Shown here: piece by piece, positions 43,555 through 55,259 of the stretch
Numbering within the stretch: position 1 is the first letter of the stretch
Layout of the letters: every line of letters starts with the position of its first letter
NCBI RefSeq assembly: GCF_033100095.1
Contig: NZ_CP136921.1
Coordinates: forward strand, 2,388,501 to 2,452,500
Origin: Diaphorobacter limosus
GTDB taxonomy: Bacteria; Pseudomonadota; Gammaproteobacteria; Burkholderiales; Burkholderiaceae_C
Reading direction: 5' to 3'
Length of the DNA stretch: 64,000 nucleotides
The notes under the pieces: generated by a model
What the model saw: the letters and a program-made list of their open reading frames with translations, nothing else
Told to the model about the DNA's origin: nothing
Database searches by the model: none
Made by a program: the position numbers and the translations under genes

Positions 43555-46500
43555 ATGACCTCTGCCCCGCCCATCCTCCACGGCCCGGATCGGCCCGAGC
43601 TGCTGCGCGGCGAAGTCCTGGCCGACCTGTTCGAGGCCACGGCAGCGCGCTTGCCGCACAAGACCGCGCTCATCGCCGGCGGCGAGCACCTGAGCTATGG
43701 CGCGCTGAACGCCGCCGCCGACCTGGCCGCACACCGCCTGATCTTGGCCGGCGTGCGGCCCGGCGACATGGTCGGCCTGTGGCTGCCGCGCGGGCTGGAG
43801 CTGCTCATCTGCCAGCTGGCCATCGCCAAGACTGGCGCCGCCTGGCTGCCGTTTGACGCCGAGGTGCCGACCGAGCGCATCGCCATCTGCCTGGACGATG
43901 CCAACGCCAGCGCACTATTGATTTCGGAGCTATCGGCGCCCGCCATACGGGCGCAAACGGGTATTTCGGCACAAATCCTCACGGCGCAGGCGGTGCTGGC
44001 GCCACTGCCGGCCGGCGAACCACTGCGCCGCCGCGCGGACGCCGCACCCGAGCACACGGCCTACGTCATCTACACCAGCGGCTCCACCGGCAAGCCCAAG
44101 GGCATCGCCGTCACCCAGGCCAGCATCTGCCACTTTTTGCGCAGCGAGAACGCGCGCCTGGGCGTGCGCGAGGACGACCGCGTGTACCAGGGCTTCTCGG
44201 TGGCCTTCGACATGAGCTTCGAGGAGATCTGGATCAGCTACCTGGTGGGCGCCACGCTGTGGCTGGCGCCCAAGGAGATCGCCGGCGACCCCGAGGCCCT
44301 GCCGCGCGCGCTGATCGAAAACGACATCACGGTGCTGCACGCCGTGCCCACGCTGCTGGCGCTGTTCGCGCAGGATGTGCCTGGCCTGCGCATCATCAAC
44401 CTGGGCGGCGAGATGTGCCCGCAGGCGCTGGTGGACCAGTGGGCCACGCCCGGTCGGCAGATGTTCAACACCTATGGCCCCACCGAGGCCACGGTGTCGG
44501 CCAGCCTGGCCGAACTGCACGCGGGCGAGCCGGTGACGATTGGCGAGGCACTGCCCAACTATGGGCTGCTGGTGATCGAGGTGATCGAGCCGGAGGCCAT
44601 CGTGGACGGCCGCCTGTCACCTTTGAAGCTGCTGCCCTTTGGCGAGACCGGCGAGCTGTGCATCACCGGCCCCGGCGTGGCCGCCGGCTACCTGGGCCGG
44701 CCCGAGCTGACGGCCGAGAAGTTCCTGCCCAACCCCTGGGCGCGCAACGACTGCGAGGCGCGCCTGTACCGCACCGGTGACCTGGCGCGCGTGGAGTTGA
44801 GGGCCGACGGCCAGCCGCAGATGCAATGCCTGGGCCGCGCCGATGACCAGGTCAAGGTGCGCGGCTTTCGCGTGGAGCTGGGCGAGATCGAGGCCGTGCT
44901 GGCGGCGCAGCCCGGCGTGGGCACCACGGCCGTGGTGCTGCGGCCCGATGCGGGCATGGATCAGCTGATCGCCTTTTACGTGCCCAACGGCCAGCCGCCC
45001 GAGGCCAAGACCCTGCGCGCCGCGCTGGCCGACAGGCTGCCGCCCTACATGGTGCCGGCGCGCTTCGAGGACCTGGCCGCCATGCCGCGCCTGTCCAGCG
45101 GCAAGATAGACCGCAAGGTGCTGAAAAGCCAGCCGCTGGCCCCCGCCGCGCCGGCCGAGGGTGGCGATGAGCCCGAGACGCCGGCCGAGACCGCGCTATT
45201 TGCCGCGCTGCAGGGGCTGTTTCCCGGCCAGCCGCTGCGCCGCGCGCAGGACTTTTTCAGCGACCTGGGCGGCCACTCGCTGCTGGCCGCGCGCCTGGTC
45301 TCCAGGCTGCGGCAGGACGCGTGCTTTGCCCGGGCCACCGTGGCCGACATCTACACGCACCGCCGCCTGGGCGCCATCGCCCAGGCGCTGCAGGCCGGCA
45401 TGGTCGATGCGCGGGCCGGCGCGGCCGAGCGCCCCTTCCTCATCCACGGCCGCTGGCGCCGCTGGCGCTGCGGCCTGGCCCAGGGCCTAGCGATTCCGCT
45501 GCTGGTGCTGCTGAACATGGCGCAGTGGCTGGCCCCCTTCTTTGCCTACCACTTCTACACCGGCGATGCGGGGGACTCGATTACCCGCGCCGTGGCCATG
45601 TCGGTGCTGGCGTTTTTGGCCAGCACGCTGCTGGGCTTTGGCGTGGCCACCACGGGGCGCTGGCTGCTGGCCGGCCGCCTGGCACCGGGCAGCTACCCGC
45701 TGTGGGGCCTGACCTACTACCGCTGGTGGCTGGCCGATCGGCTAACCGAGACCGTGCCCGTGTACCTGCTCAACGGCTCGGCGCTGTACCCGGCCTGGCT
45801 GCGCCTGCTGGGCGCGCGCATCGGGCCCGAGGTGGTGCTGGGTTCCACCACCATGCGCGTGCCGCACCTGGTCAGCATTGGCGCGGGCACCAGCATAGGC
45901 AACGGCGTAAATCTGGAAAATGCCCGCGTCGAAGGCGGCCGGCTGCACCTGGGAGCCATAGACATTGGCGCCAACGCCTGCATAGGCTCCTACGTGGTCA
46001 TCGAAGGCGACACGGTGGTCGGTGACTGGGCTCATGTGGAGGGCCAGTCGGCCCTGGCCGCGGGCCAGCGCGTGCCGGCGCGCCAGGCCTGGCATGGCTC
46101 GCCGGCGCGCCAGCGCGGCGACTTCGACCCCGCCAGCCTGCCCGCGCGCCCGGCCGTGTCCGCCGCGCGCAGGGCCGGCGAGGTGACCTTCTTCGCCCTG
46201 GCGGCGCTGGCCGTGGCGGTGCTGTTCTTCATGCCGGTGTTTCCCACCTTCATGCTCATCGACTGGCTGGACATCCCCGAGATCTCCGTGCGCCCGCTGG
46301 TAGACGACGGCAGCATCAGCGCCTTGCAGGCCTTCGGCCTGCGCCTGGTGAAGTTCTTTGTGCTGGCACTGCCGGCCAGCCTGGTGTTCATCCTGGTCAC
46401 GGTGCTGCTGTCGGCCGGCATCCGCTGGGCCTTGCTGCCGCGCATGCGCGCGGGCAGCTGGCCGGTGCACAGCCCGCGCTACCTGGCCAAGTGGACGGTG

Positions 46501-47619
46501 AACCTGATCCAGGAGGCCAGCCTGGCGGTGCTGCACGGCATCTACGCCACCGTGTATTCGGCCGCCTGGTACCGGCTGCTGGGTGCGCACGTGGGCAAGG
46601 AGACCGAGCTGTCCACCGCCCTGGGCGTGGTACCCGACATGCTGACGCTGGGCGACGGCTGCTTCATCGCCGACGCCGTGATGCTGGGCGACGAGCATAT
46701 CGACGGCGGCTGGATGACGGTGCAGCCCACCGTCGTGTCGCGGCGCAGCTTCATCGGCAACGGCGCCTACGTGCCCGACGGCACCACCGTGCCCGAGAAC
46801 GTTCTCATAGGCGTGCTCAGCAGCGTGCCGCGCAACGCCAGCATGCAGGACGGCGACACCTGGCTGGGCGCGCCGCCGCTGCGCCTGCCGGCACGCGAGC
46901 AGGTGGCGGGCTTCCCCGAGCACCTGACGTTTGCGCCCTCGCCCTGGCGCAAGGCGGCACGCGGGCTGGTGGAGGCGTTTCGCATCGCCGCGCCCCACGC
47001 GCTGGTGATCGCCACCGGCTACGCCATCGTGCTGGATGCCATGCCGCTGGCCGAGGAGGGCCGCTGGGCCGCCGTGGCGCTGGACCTGGCGGTGGGCGGC
47101 ATGCTCTTCGGCATGGCCACCTTCGGCTTCGTGGCGCTGTTCAAATGGCTGGCCGTGCGCCGCTACGGGCAGCGCGCCGCGCCCATGTGGACGCCCTTCG
47201 TGTGGCTGTCCGAGGCCGCCACCAACCTCTATGAAGGCGTGGCCGTGCCCTGGTTTTTGCGCTACCTGCGCGGCACGCCCTGGCTCAACGATGCGCTCAA
47301 GCTGCTGGGCGCCGACATCGGCCGCGGTGTATTCCTGGACACCACCGACATGACCGAGTTCGACTGCGTGCACATCGGCGCGCACAGCGAGCTCAACGCC
47401 CTGTGCTGCCCGCAGACGCATCTGTTCGAGGACCGGGTGATGAAGATCGACCATGTGCGCATAGGCAGCCGCGTCACGCTGGGGCCACGCTGCACCGTGC
47501 TGTACGGCGCCCAGGTGGGCGATGGCGCGCAGCTGGGCCCGCTGACGCTGGTGATGAAGGGCGAGCAGATTCCGGCCGGCACGCTCTGGCACGGCCTGCC
47601 GGCTGCGCCTTGGCGCTGA
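43555..47619 (+). CDS. Pls/PosA-type single-module NRPS with membrane terminal domain
   Basis: A 1354-aa protein shaped like epsilon-poly-lysine synthetase. Residues ~20-530 are an adenylation domain: A3 YTSGSTGKPKG at ~172, A4 AFDMSFEEIW with the amino-binding Asp, NTYGPTEATVS, YRTGD, and a C-terminal GKIDRK. A carrier domain has DLGGHSLLAARL with phosphopantetheine Ser575. No condensation or thioesterase domain follows; instead ~730 residues carry membrane segments near 640, 690, 875, 932, 1150 and 1185, interleaved with three left-handed beta-helix (hexapeptide) domains, the TIGR02353-type terminal region. Residues ~121-139 (ISELSAPAIRAQTGI) come from an in-frame family A repeat. A PPTase gene follows. 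The likely product is a short or polymeric amino-acid homopolymer; the monomer is not readable. Confidence 0.9.
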   Translation: MTSAPPILHGPDRPELLRGEVLADLFEATAARLPHKTALIAGGEHLSYGALNAAADLAAHRLILAGVRPGDMVGLWLPRGLELLICQLAIAKTGAAWLPFDAEVPTERIAICLDDANASALLISELSAPAIRAQTGISAQILTAQAVLAPLPAGEPLRRRADAAPEHTAYVIYTSGSTGKPKGIAVTQASICHFLRSENARLGVREDDRVYQGFSVAFDMSFEEIWISYLVGATLWLAPKEIAGDPEALPRALIENDITVLHAVPTLLALFAQDVPGLRIINLGGEMCPQALVDQWATPGRQMFNTYGPTEATVSASLAELHAGEPVTIGEALPNYGLLVIEVIEPEAIVDGRLSPLKLLPFGETGELCITGPGVAAGYLGRPELTAEKFLPNPWARNDCEARLYRTGDLARVELRADGQPQMQCLGRADDQVKVRGFRVELGEIEAVLAAQPGVGTTAVVLRPDAGMDQLIAFYVPNGQPPEAKTLRAALADRLPPYMVPARFEDLAAMPRLSSGKIDRKVLKSQPLAPAAPAEGGDEPETPAETALFAALQGLFPGQPLRRAQDFFSDLGGHSLLAARLVSRLRQDACFARATVADIYTHRRLGAIAQALQAGMVDARAGAAERPFLIHGRWRRWRCGLAQGLAIPLLVLLNMAQWLAPFFAYHFYTGDAGDSITRAVAMSVLAFLASTLLGFGVATTGRWLLAGRLAPGSYPLWGLTYYRWWLADRLTETVPVYLLNGSALYPAWLRLLGARIGPEVVLGSTTMRVPHLVSIGAGTSIGNGVNLENARVEGGRLHLGAIDIGANACIGSYVVIEGDTVVGDWAHVEGQSALAAGQRVPARQAWHGSPARQRGDFDPASLPARPAVSAARRAGEVTFFALAALAVAVLFFMPVFPTFMLIDWLDIPEISVRPLVDDGSISALQAFGLRLVKFFVLALPASLVFILVTVLLSAGIRWALLPRMRAGSWPVHSPRYLAKWTVNLIQEASLAVLHGIYATVYSAAWYRLLGAHVGKETELSTALGVVPDMLTLGDGCFIADAVMLGDEHIDGGWMTVQPTVVSRRSFIGNGAYVPDGTTVPENVLIGVLSSVPRNASMQDGDTWLGAPPLRLPAREQVAGFPEHLTFAPSPWRKAARGLVEAFRIAAPHALVIATGYAIVLDAMPLAEEGRWAAVALDLAVGGMLFGMATFGFVALFKWLAVRRYGQRAAPMWTPFVWLSEAATNLYEGVAVPWFLRYLRGTPWLNDALKLLGADIGRGVFLDTTDMTEFDCVHIGAHSELNALCCPQTHLFEDRVMKIDHVRIGSRVTLGPRCTVLYGAQVGDGAQLGPLTLVMKGEQIPAGTLWHGLPAAPWR
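43915..43970 (+). repeat. Family A repeat read in frame inside the NRPS adenylation domain
   Basis: GATTTCGGAGCTATCGGCGC, then GGGCGCAAACGGGTATTTCG. It shares the GGAGCTATC.GCGC..GCCA..GCGCAAAC variant with the copy at 37066-37109. Confidence 0.75.
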
Positions 47620-47666
47620 GCACGGCAGCTTGCGCGCGAGGCTCGTTCGGTGCAGTTTTTTCTCCA

Positions 47667-47746
47667 TCGCCCCCTTGGGGGAGAGGGAGAAACAGCCCTA
47701 AGGCACTGCCCATGCTGCGCAAGACGCTATGAAATTATGTGTTCAG
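47667..47746. repeat. Family B repeat with extended flank
   Basis: CCCCCTTGGGGGAGAGGGAG, then AAACAGCCCTAAGGCACTGC and a tail GACGCTATGAAATTATGTG. The extended flank (GAGAAACAGCC..AA.GC..TGC..ATG.TGC..GAC.C.CTAT.AAA.TATGTG) recurs at 59037-59101, so the repeat unit is at least 70 bp. It runs up to the likely PPTase start codon. Confidence 0.75.
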
Positions 47747-48372
47747 ACCTAAGCTTGCCATGCCCCTTCGCCGGCGACCGCCTGGCCGGCGCGCCCCAGG
47801 CGCATGCGCTCGATACGCGCCTGGCACAGGCCGTGGCACCCGGGCAGGAGCGCGATCATGCCCGCGCTCAGGCCCGCGCCGCGCTGCGCCGGCTGCTGGC
47901 CGCCGTACTCGGCTGCGCGCCGCAGGCGCTCAGCGTGAGCGACGCGCGTGGAATACCACCGCGCCTGGGCTGGACTACCGGCGGCCGGTCGGGGCTGGAC
48001 GCCATCGGCCTGTCGATCAGCCACGCGCCTGGCCTGTCGCTGGTGGCCTGGTGCCCCAAGGGCGCGGTGGGCGTCGATGTGCAGGCCGTGCCGTACGCCA
48101 CCGATCGCGCCGAGCTGTGGCGCACGGCGGCGCTGTTTTTTCCACCGGACAGGCTGGAAGCACTCGCTGAGCATGCGTCAGACGCTCTTTTTAGTGAAGC
48201 GTTCGCGGGCCACTGGGCAGCCCACGAGGCGGCGCTCAAATGCCTGGGCCAGGGCCTGGTGGAATACACGCCCACGCTGGCGGCGCGGCTGACCGGGGTG
48301 CGCACGGCGGCCCTCACCCTGCCGGGCTGGGCCGCCGCAGACGTGGTGGCCGCCATCGCCTGGCGCCCCTAA
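47737..48372 (+). CDS. 4'-phosphopantetheinyl transferase
   Basis: A 211-aa Sfp-type PPTase activating carrier proteins by transferring phosphopantetheine from CoA to Ser. Motifs: LSISHAPGLSLVAW, the Mg-binding GVDVQ at ~111, and WAAHEAALK, which is the WxxxEAxxK signature, near residue 167. It sits ~120 bp after the one-module NRPS and most likely activates its Ser575. I start at ATG 47737; a longer frame from 47650 would translate the repeat and is unlikely. Confidence 0.88.
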   Translation: MCSDLSLPCPFAGDRLAGAPQAHALDTRLAQAVAPGQERDHARAQARAALRRLLAAVLGCAPQALSVSDARGIPPRLGWTTGGRSGLDAIGLSISHAPGLSLVAWCPKGAVGVDVQAVPYATDRAELWRTAALFFPPDRLEALAEHASDALFSEAFAGHWAAHEAALKCLGQGLVEYTPTLAARLTGVRTAALTLPGWAAADVVAAIAWRP

Positions 48373-48469
48373 CCGCCATGCTGTTCAGATAGCGATCGAT
48401 GCCATTTGTGCGCAGGAGCCGTTCACTGAACCGCACTATTGATCCGGCAAGTAACGGTTGTTGGCTGTC

Positions 48470-48495
48470 ATCATCTCGGCCTTCGCCGGGATGAC
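48470..48495. repeat. Small hairpin in the PPTase-sodC intergenic region
   Basis: TCATCTCGGC-CTTC-GCCGGGATGA pairs with one mismatch, resembling common genomic REP-type dyads. A degenerate family A-like stretch (AGATAGCGATCGATGCCATT) lies at 48396-48415. These are the only features in 48373-48528; the hairpin may terminate the convergent PPTase and sodC transcripts. Confidence 0.55.
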
Positions 48496-48528
48496 GGTCA
48501 ATCCTTTGTTGCCGGGGCAATAACCGGG

Positions 48529-49050
48529 TCACGACGCGGCAATCACGCCGCAGGCGATGCGCGCGCCCGAGTTGCCGGTGGGCTGCGTCTTATAGTCGTC
48601 CGCGTCCTTGTGCACCACCAGCGACCGCCCGACGATGCTGGTCGGCCCGGGCGCGACCGTGACGCCCGTCACGCTGAACTCGGCCCGGGCCTTGCCGCTG
48701 GCGTCGGCCTTCAGCGCCGGCAGGTCACCGCCATGGTGATCGGCGTTCTGCGGCCCATGGGGCTTGCCCGTAGGGTTGAAATGCCCGCCCGCGCTCATGG
48801 CGTCGGGTGCCGAGCAGTCGCCCTTGTCGTGGATGTGCAGGCCATGCTCCTGCCCCGGCGTCAGGCCGCTGACCTCGACGCGCACCAGAACCCGGTCGCC
48901 CTGCTGCCTGAAGTTGGCCTGGCCGCTCGTGGCCGAGCCGCTGCGCGGCTGCAAGCTGGTGCCGGCGCCCAGGCCCTGGCCGGCCAGATGGCCGCAGGCC
49001 GTGAGCAGCAGGACGCTGGCGCCCAGTGCGGCATGGGAAAGAAATCGCAT
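48529..49050 (-). CDS. sodC: Cu/Zn superoxide dismutase, lipoprotein form
   Basis: A 173-aa periplasmic SodC. The N-terminus is a lipoprotein signal (ASVLLLTACG, lipobox Cys at ~20), so the enzyme is probably membrane-tethered. Metal ligands and loops are visible: EHGLHIHDKGDC, GGHFNPTGKPHG, HHGGDLP, GRSLVVHKDADDY and the terminal GNSGARIACGVI. The pair of conserved Cys can form the structural disulfide. It removes superoxide in the periplasm. AAGGAGA precedes ATG 49050. Divergent from the diguanylate cyclase gene. Confidence 0.95.
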   Translation of the reverse strand: MRFLSHAALGASVLLLTACGHLAGQGLGAGTSLQPRSGSATSGQANFRQQGDRVLVRVEVSGLTPGQEHGLHIHDKGDCSAPDAMSAGGHFNPTGKPHGPQNADHHGGDLPALKADASGKARAEFSVTGVTVAPGPTSIVGRSLVVHKDADDYKTQPTGNSGARIACGVIAAS

Positions 49051-49194
49051 GGCAGGTCTCCTTCGGTGCTTCAGTGTGTCGATGCAATGGGTGGCGCGGC
49101 GCAACCTGCACCGGCCAAGCCTATTCTTGCCGATACCGGTGCGTGCCGTGCCACGGCTATCATTTCGGAGCAGCTCTCCAAGAAAGCCCAGGCC

Positions 49195-50516
49195 ATGCCC
49201 GATTCCACCGGCAATTGCGACTTCATCGCGCTCTCCAACGACTCTTACCGCCTGCTGCTCGACGAGGTCGGCGCCTTTGTCTACACCACCGACATGGTCG
49301 GCCGCTACACCTTTGCCAACCGCATGGTGCTGCAGCTCTTGGGGCACCCGCTGGACTATGTGGTCGGCAAGGACATCAGCCATTTCTTTGGCGACAAGGG
49401 CAACGAGGCGCTGCGCGAGACCGACGAGCGCGTGCTGCGCGGCGGCGAGACCATTGCGCGCGAAGAGAGCAACCTGATCCTGGCCACCGGCGAGCTGCGC
49501 ACCTACTGGTCCACCAAAAAACCTCTGCGCGACGCCACGGGCCAGATCATCGGCATGATCGGCATCTCGCACGACATCACCGAAAAAAAACGCCTGGAAG
49601 ACAAGCTGCGCCGGCAAAAGGAGCTGCTGGACGCGCTGGTGGACAACGTCGATGCGCTGATCTACATGAAGGACGCCAACCGGCGCTTTCTCTACGCCAA
49701 CCGGCGCATGGCCGATGCGTTTGGCTGCTCGGTGGACCAGATCATCGGCAGCCTGGACGTAGACCTGATGCCCGCCGAGGTGGCCGAGCGCTTCTGGCAG
49801 CAGGATCAAAAAATCCTCGCTAACGGCCAGCGCCACGCCTGCGAGGAGTCGCTGGTCGATGCCAGCGGCCGCCTGCGCCACTACTGGAGCGTGATCATCC
49901 CCTGGGCCGGCCCCGACGGCACGCCGGCCATCATCGGGCTGAGCACCGACATCACCGAGCTGCATGCCCTCAAGGAAGAGCTGCAGCGCCAGGCCCGGGC
50001 CGACAGTCTCACGGGCATCGCCAACCGGCGCAGCTTCTACGAAAGCGCCGAGCACGAGTTCGCGCGCAGCCGCCTGCAGGGGCGCGCCTTGAGCCTGATC
50101 ACCATCGACATCGACTTCTTCAAGAAGATCAACGACACGCTGGGCCACCCCATGGGCGACCGGGTGCTGCAGGAATTCGTCGCCTGCTGCCAGGACGCAC
50201 TGCGCACCGAAGGCCTGCTGGCACGCACCGGCGGCGAGGAGTTCTGCATCCTGCTGCCCGGCACCGATCTGGACGCGGCCCGGCACATTGCCGAGCGCAT
50301 CCGCGAGCAGACGCAGGCGCGGCGCATAGCAGTGCCGGCGCAGGAGCTGCGCATCAGCGCCAGCTTTGGCGTGGCCGGCCTGTGCGATACCGACGAGCGC
50401 TTCGAGACCCTGTATTCCCGTGCCGACCTGGCGCTGTATGCGGCCAAGCAACAGGGCCGCAACCGCACCAGCCTGCTGCGGTCGCCGGCGCAGGAAGGTG
50501 CCAGTTCGTCAATGAC

Positions 50517-50520
<4 letters not shown>
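49195..50520 (+). CDS. PAS-PAS-GGDEF diguanylate cyclase
   Basis: A 441-aa cytoplasmic signalling enzyme. Two PAS domains lie at ~15-135 ([30 protein letters not shown]) and ~140-260 ([34 protein letters not shown]). The GGDEF domain (~270-425) has [26 protein letters not shown] and an active-site GGEEF. No RxxD inhibitory site precedes GGEEF, so product inhibition is not expected. It makes c-di-GMP in response to a PAS-bound cue and may influence biofilm or PEP-CTERM surface traits (inference). No membrane segment. Confidence 0.93.
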
Positions 50521-53261
<2,741 letters not shown>

Positions 53262-53310
53262 GGCTCACCTGTGCAATCGGTTGGCGGGGAAAAGCAAAGA
53301 GACAAGGACA

Positions 53311-53384
53311 GGTGAGCGTCGTTGCGGCCCAGAGCGGCCCCAAGCCTGACGGGTGGCGCACCCGCTGCAACGCTCCTTGGCAAG
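53311..53384 (-). promoter_or_regulatory. S-adenosylhomocysteine (SAH) riboswitch upstream of metH
   Basis: On the minus strand the conserved SAH-I elements occur in order: CCAAGGAGCGTTGCAGCGGG, CCCGTCAGGCTTGG, then GCAACGACGCTCACC. CCAAG pairs with CTTGG and GAGCGT with ACGCTC to form the pseudoknotted fold. The motif ends ~50 nt before the metH ATG. SAH binding is known to turn expression on, favouring recycling of SAH-derived homocysteine. Confidence 0.85.
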
Positions 53385-53421
53385 GGCTGGATTTTACCGG
53401 CCTGGTATACGGCTGTTTTAT

Positions 53422-53603
53422 CGGAATAAAAATAGGCCGTAATGTTTATGTGACAACCGTCTAACGCTATAAAAAAAATAGCTTCAAAGCATGTAGGAGG
53501 GTGTCCCTGGAGGCCTGTGCCGCGGGTTGATGAGCAACAAGCTTGCCAGGCCGGAAGTAAACAAATGTACTGACACAATCGGCGGCAGTGCTTTTTTATT
53601 CCG
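53422..53603. other. AT-rich gap with an 11-bp inverted repeat and a GCAAGCTTGC-like palindrome
   Basis: This is the rest of the 370-bp gap between metH and the AlbA_2 remnant. CGGAATAAAAA (53422-53432) is inverted as TTTTTATTCCG (53593-53603). ACAAGCTTGCC at 53538-53548 matches the palindrome seen before three other island genes. A degenerate family A-like stretch (AAATAGCTTCAAAGCATG) starts at 53475. No transposase is encoded between the repeats. Confidence 0.5.
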
Positions 53604-53631
53604 AACCCGCTGCCACGATGCCCGAGGCCGT

Positions 53632-53830
53632 ATGAGTACCACCCATCCCCTGCTGCTACAGCCCGAGGGCAAGACGCTGGAGTTCAAGCGTGATCTGTCC
53701 TCGCCGCAGAACCTGCTCAAAACCCTGGTGGCCTTTGCCAACAGTGCGGGCGGGCGCCTGGTCATCGGGGTCGATGATGCGCGGCGAGTCGTGGGTGTAT
53801 CGGTTGACGGCGTCATAGCCTCGATTGCGG
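53632..53830 (+). pseudogene. Truncated AlbA_2/Schlafen-type ATP-binding domain gene
   Basis: About 65 codons from ATG 53632 encode the beginning of an AlbA_2 domain: EGKTLEFKRDL, LLKTLVAFANSAGGRLVIGV and DDARRVVGV are the family's opening signatures. The homology then stops; the open frame continues without similarity into the next gene, overlapping it to 54069. Full-length members are 200-500 aa and occur in defence or regulatory loci. A deletion fusing this start to the exonuclease operon is the simplest explanation. Confidence 0.7.
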
Positions 53831-53871
53831 AATTTACGGGCGTTGATTCCGTGATCCACGCCCGCCCCCCA

Positions 53872-53883
53872 GCAAGCTTGCCG
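53872..53883. promoter_or_regulatory. Palindromic element upstream of the exonuclease gene
   Basis: GCAAGCTTGCCG, the reverse complement of CGGCAAGCTTGC, lies 74 bp before the yhaO-like ATG. The same element occurs at 59904-59917 and 63554-63567, and with one mismatch at 53538. Confidence 0.5.
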
Positions 53884-53956
53884 CAGCACCACCGCCAGCG
53901 CGCTGGCACCACAATCAAATCACCGCCTGAAGCGGCTGTCGACACTGACCAAACCC

Positions 53957-55240
53957 ATGAAATTCATCCACGCCGCCGACATCCACCTCGACAGCCCGCT
54001 GGTCGGCCTGTCGGCCTATCCCGACGCGCCGGCCGAGCGCCTGCGCACGGCCACGCGCGAGGCCTTTGAGCGGCTGGTGGCGCGCGCCATCGAGGAGCAG
54101 GTGGACTTCATGGTGATTGCCGGCGACCTGTACGACGGCGACTGGAAGGATTACCACACGGGCCTGTTCTTCGTGCGCCAGATGGGGCGGCTGCGCCAGG
54201 CGGGCATCGCGGTATACCTGCTCTACGGCAACCACGACGCCGAAAGCGAAGTCACGCGCAGTCTGCAACTGCCGGACAACGTGCAGGTGTTTCCGGCACG
54301 CCGCGCCGAGACCTTTCGCATCGCCGCGCTCCAGGTGGCGCTGCACGGCCAGAGCTTCAAGCACGCCGCCACCACCGACAACCTGGTGCCCGGCTACCCC
54401 GCGCTGGTGCCCGGCTGGCTCAACATCGGCGTGCTGCACACCGCGCTGGAGGGCAACGCCCAGCACGCCAGCTACGCCCCCTGCTCGCAGGCCGAGCTGC
54501 ACGCCAAGGGCTACCAATACTGGGCGCTGGGCCATGTCCACGCGCACTGGGTGGAACAGGGCGACGTGACCATCGCCTACCCGGGCAACCTGCAGGGGCG
54601 CCACATCCGCGAGACCGGCGCGCATGGCGCGCTGCTCGTCACCGCCGAAGGGACGCAGATCACCCGCATCGATCGCCTGGAAGTGGATGTGCTGCGCTGG
54701 CACCTACTGGAGATAGACGCCAGCCAGGCCGATGACCTGCCCGATGCCCTGCGCCTGGTGGGCCAGGCGCTGGATCAGCTGTTGCGCCAAGAACCGGCGC
54801 ACATGGTGCTGGCCGTGCGCGTGCGCTTTGCCGGCGCGTCTGGCGCGCACGCGGCGCTGCTGCGCAGCGACCAGCAGCTGCGCCACGAGGTCATCGCCCA
54901 GGCCGTGGCGCTGAACCCCGAACGCCTGTGGATTGAGAAGGTCAACACCGACACCCAGCCGCTACAGCTGGCCCAGGCGCCGGCCAGCGGCGCTGCCGCC
55001 AACGCCTTCGCCGAATTGCAAGACCTGGCGCGCACCGCGCCGCAAGACGAAAGCTTTGCGCAGGCGCTGCAAGCCAGCTGGCAAGCCGTTCTGGAAAAGC
55101 TGCCGCACGAGGTGCTGGCGCAGGCGCCCGAGCTGGCCGCGCTGCGCCAGCAACCCGAAGAGGCGCTGGCCGCGCAACTGCAAGACGCCCTGACGCTGCT
55201 GGGCGCACGCACCGGCGCGGCGGCAGACGCCGACCGTTGA
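53957..55240 (+). CDS. DNA repair exonuclease (YhaO/SbcD-like metallophosphoesterase)
   Basis: A 427-aa calcineurin-like phosphoesterase. Metal ligands appear in order: D and H in FIHAADIHLDSP, GDLYDGDW, YGNHDAE, and GHVHAHW; the insert HGQSFKHAA lies between. The C-terminal ~150 residues are helical and should contact the partner ATPase. YhaO proteins pair with YhaN as an SbcCD/Mre11-Rad50-like nuclease complex for DNA-end processing. The ATPase gene begins 19 bp downstream, so they form an operon. No signal peptide; ATG 53957 opens the first beta strand. Confidence 0.92.
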   Translation: MKFIHAADIHLDSPLVGLSAYPDAPAERLRTATREAFERLVARAIEEQVDFMVIAGDLYDGDWKDYHTGLFFVRQMGRLRQAGIAVYLLYGNHDAESEVTRSLQLPDNVQVFPARRAETFRIAALQVALHGQSFKHAATTDNLVPGYPALVPGWLNIGVLHTALEGNAQHASYAPCSQAELHAKGYQYWALGHVHAHWVEQGDVTIAYPGNLQGRHIRETGAHGALLVTAEGTQITRIDRLEVDVLRWHLLEIDASQADDLPDALRLVGQALDQLLRQEPAHMVLAVRVRFAGASGAHAALLRSDQQLRHEVIAQAVALNPERLWIEKVNTDTQPLQLAQAPASGAAANAFAELQDLARTAPQDESFAQALQASWQAVLEKLPHEVLAQAPELAALRQQPEEALAAQLQDALTLLGARTGAAADADR

Positions 55241-55259
55241 TGACAAAGAGGGCTAAACC

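Noticed and set aside
45742..47667. 641-codon open frame antisense to the NRPS
   Set aside because: Opposite a well-supported multidomain protein and without motifs.
53422..53603. Possible insertion-sequence ends from the CGGAATAAAAA inverted repeat
   Set aside because: Only 11-bp AT-rich arms, no transposase and no target duplication. More likely chance or promoter structure.
53957..54069. AlbA_2 frame continuing to 54069 as a 180-aa protein
   Set aside because: Similarity ends near 53830 and the tail overlaps the metallophosphoesterase start in another frame, so I treat it as a remnant.
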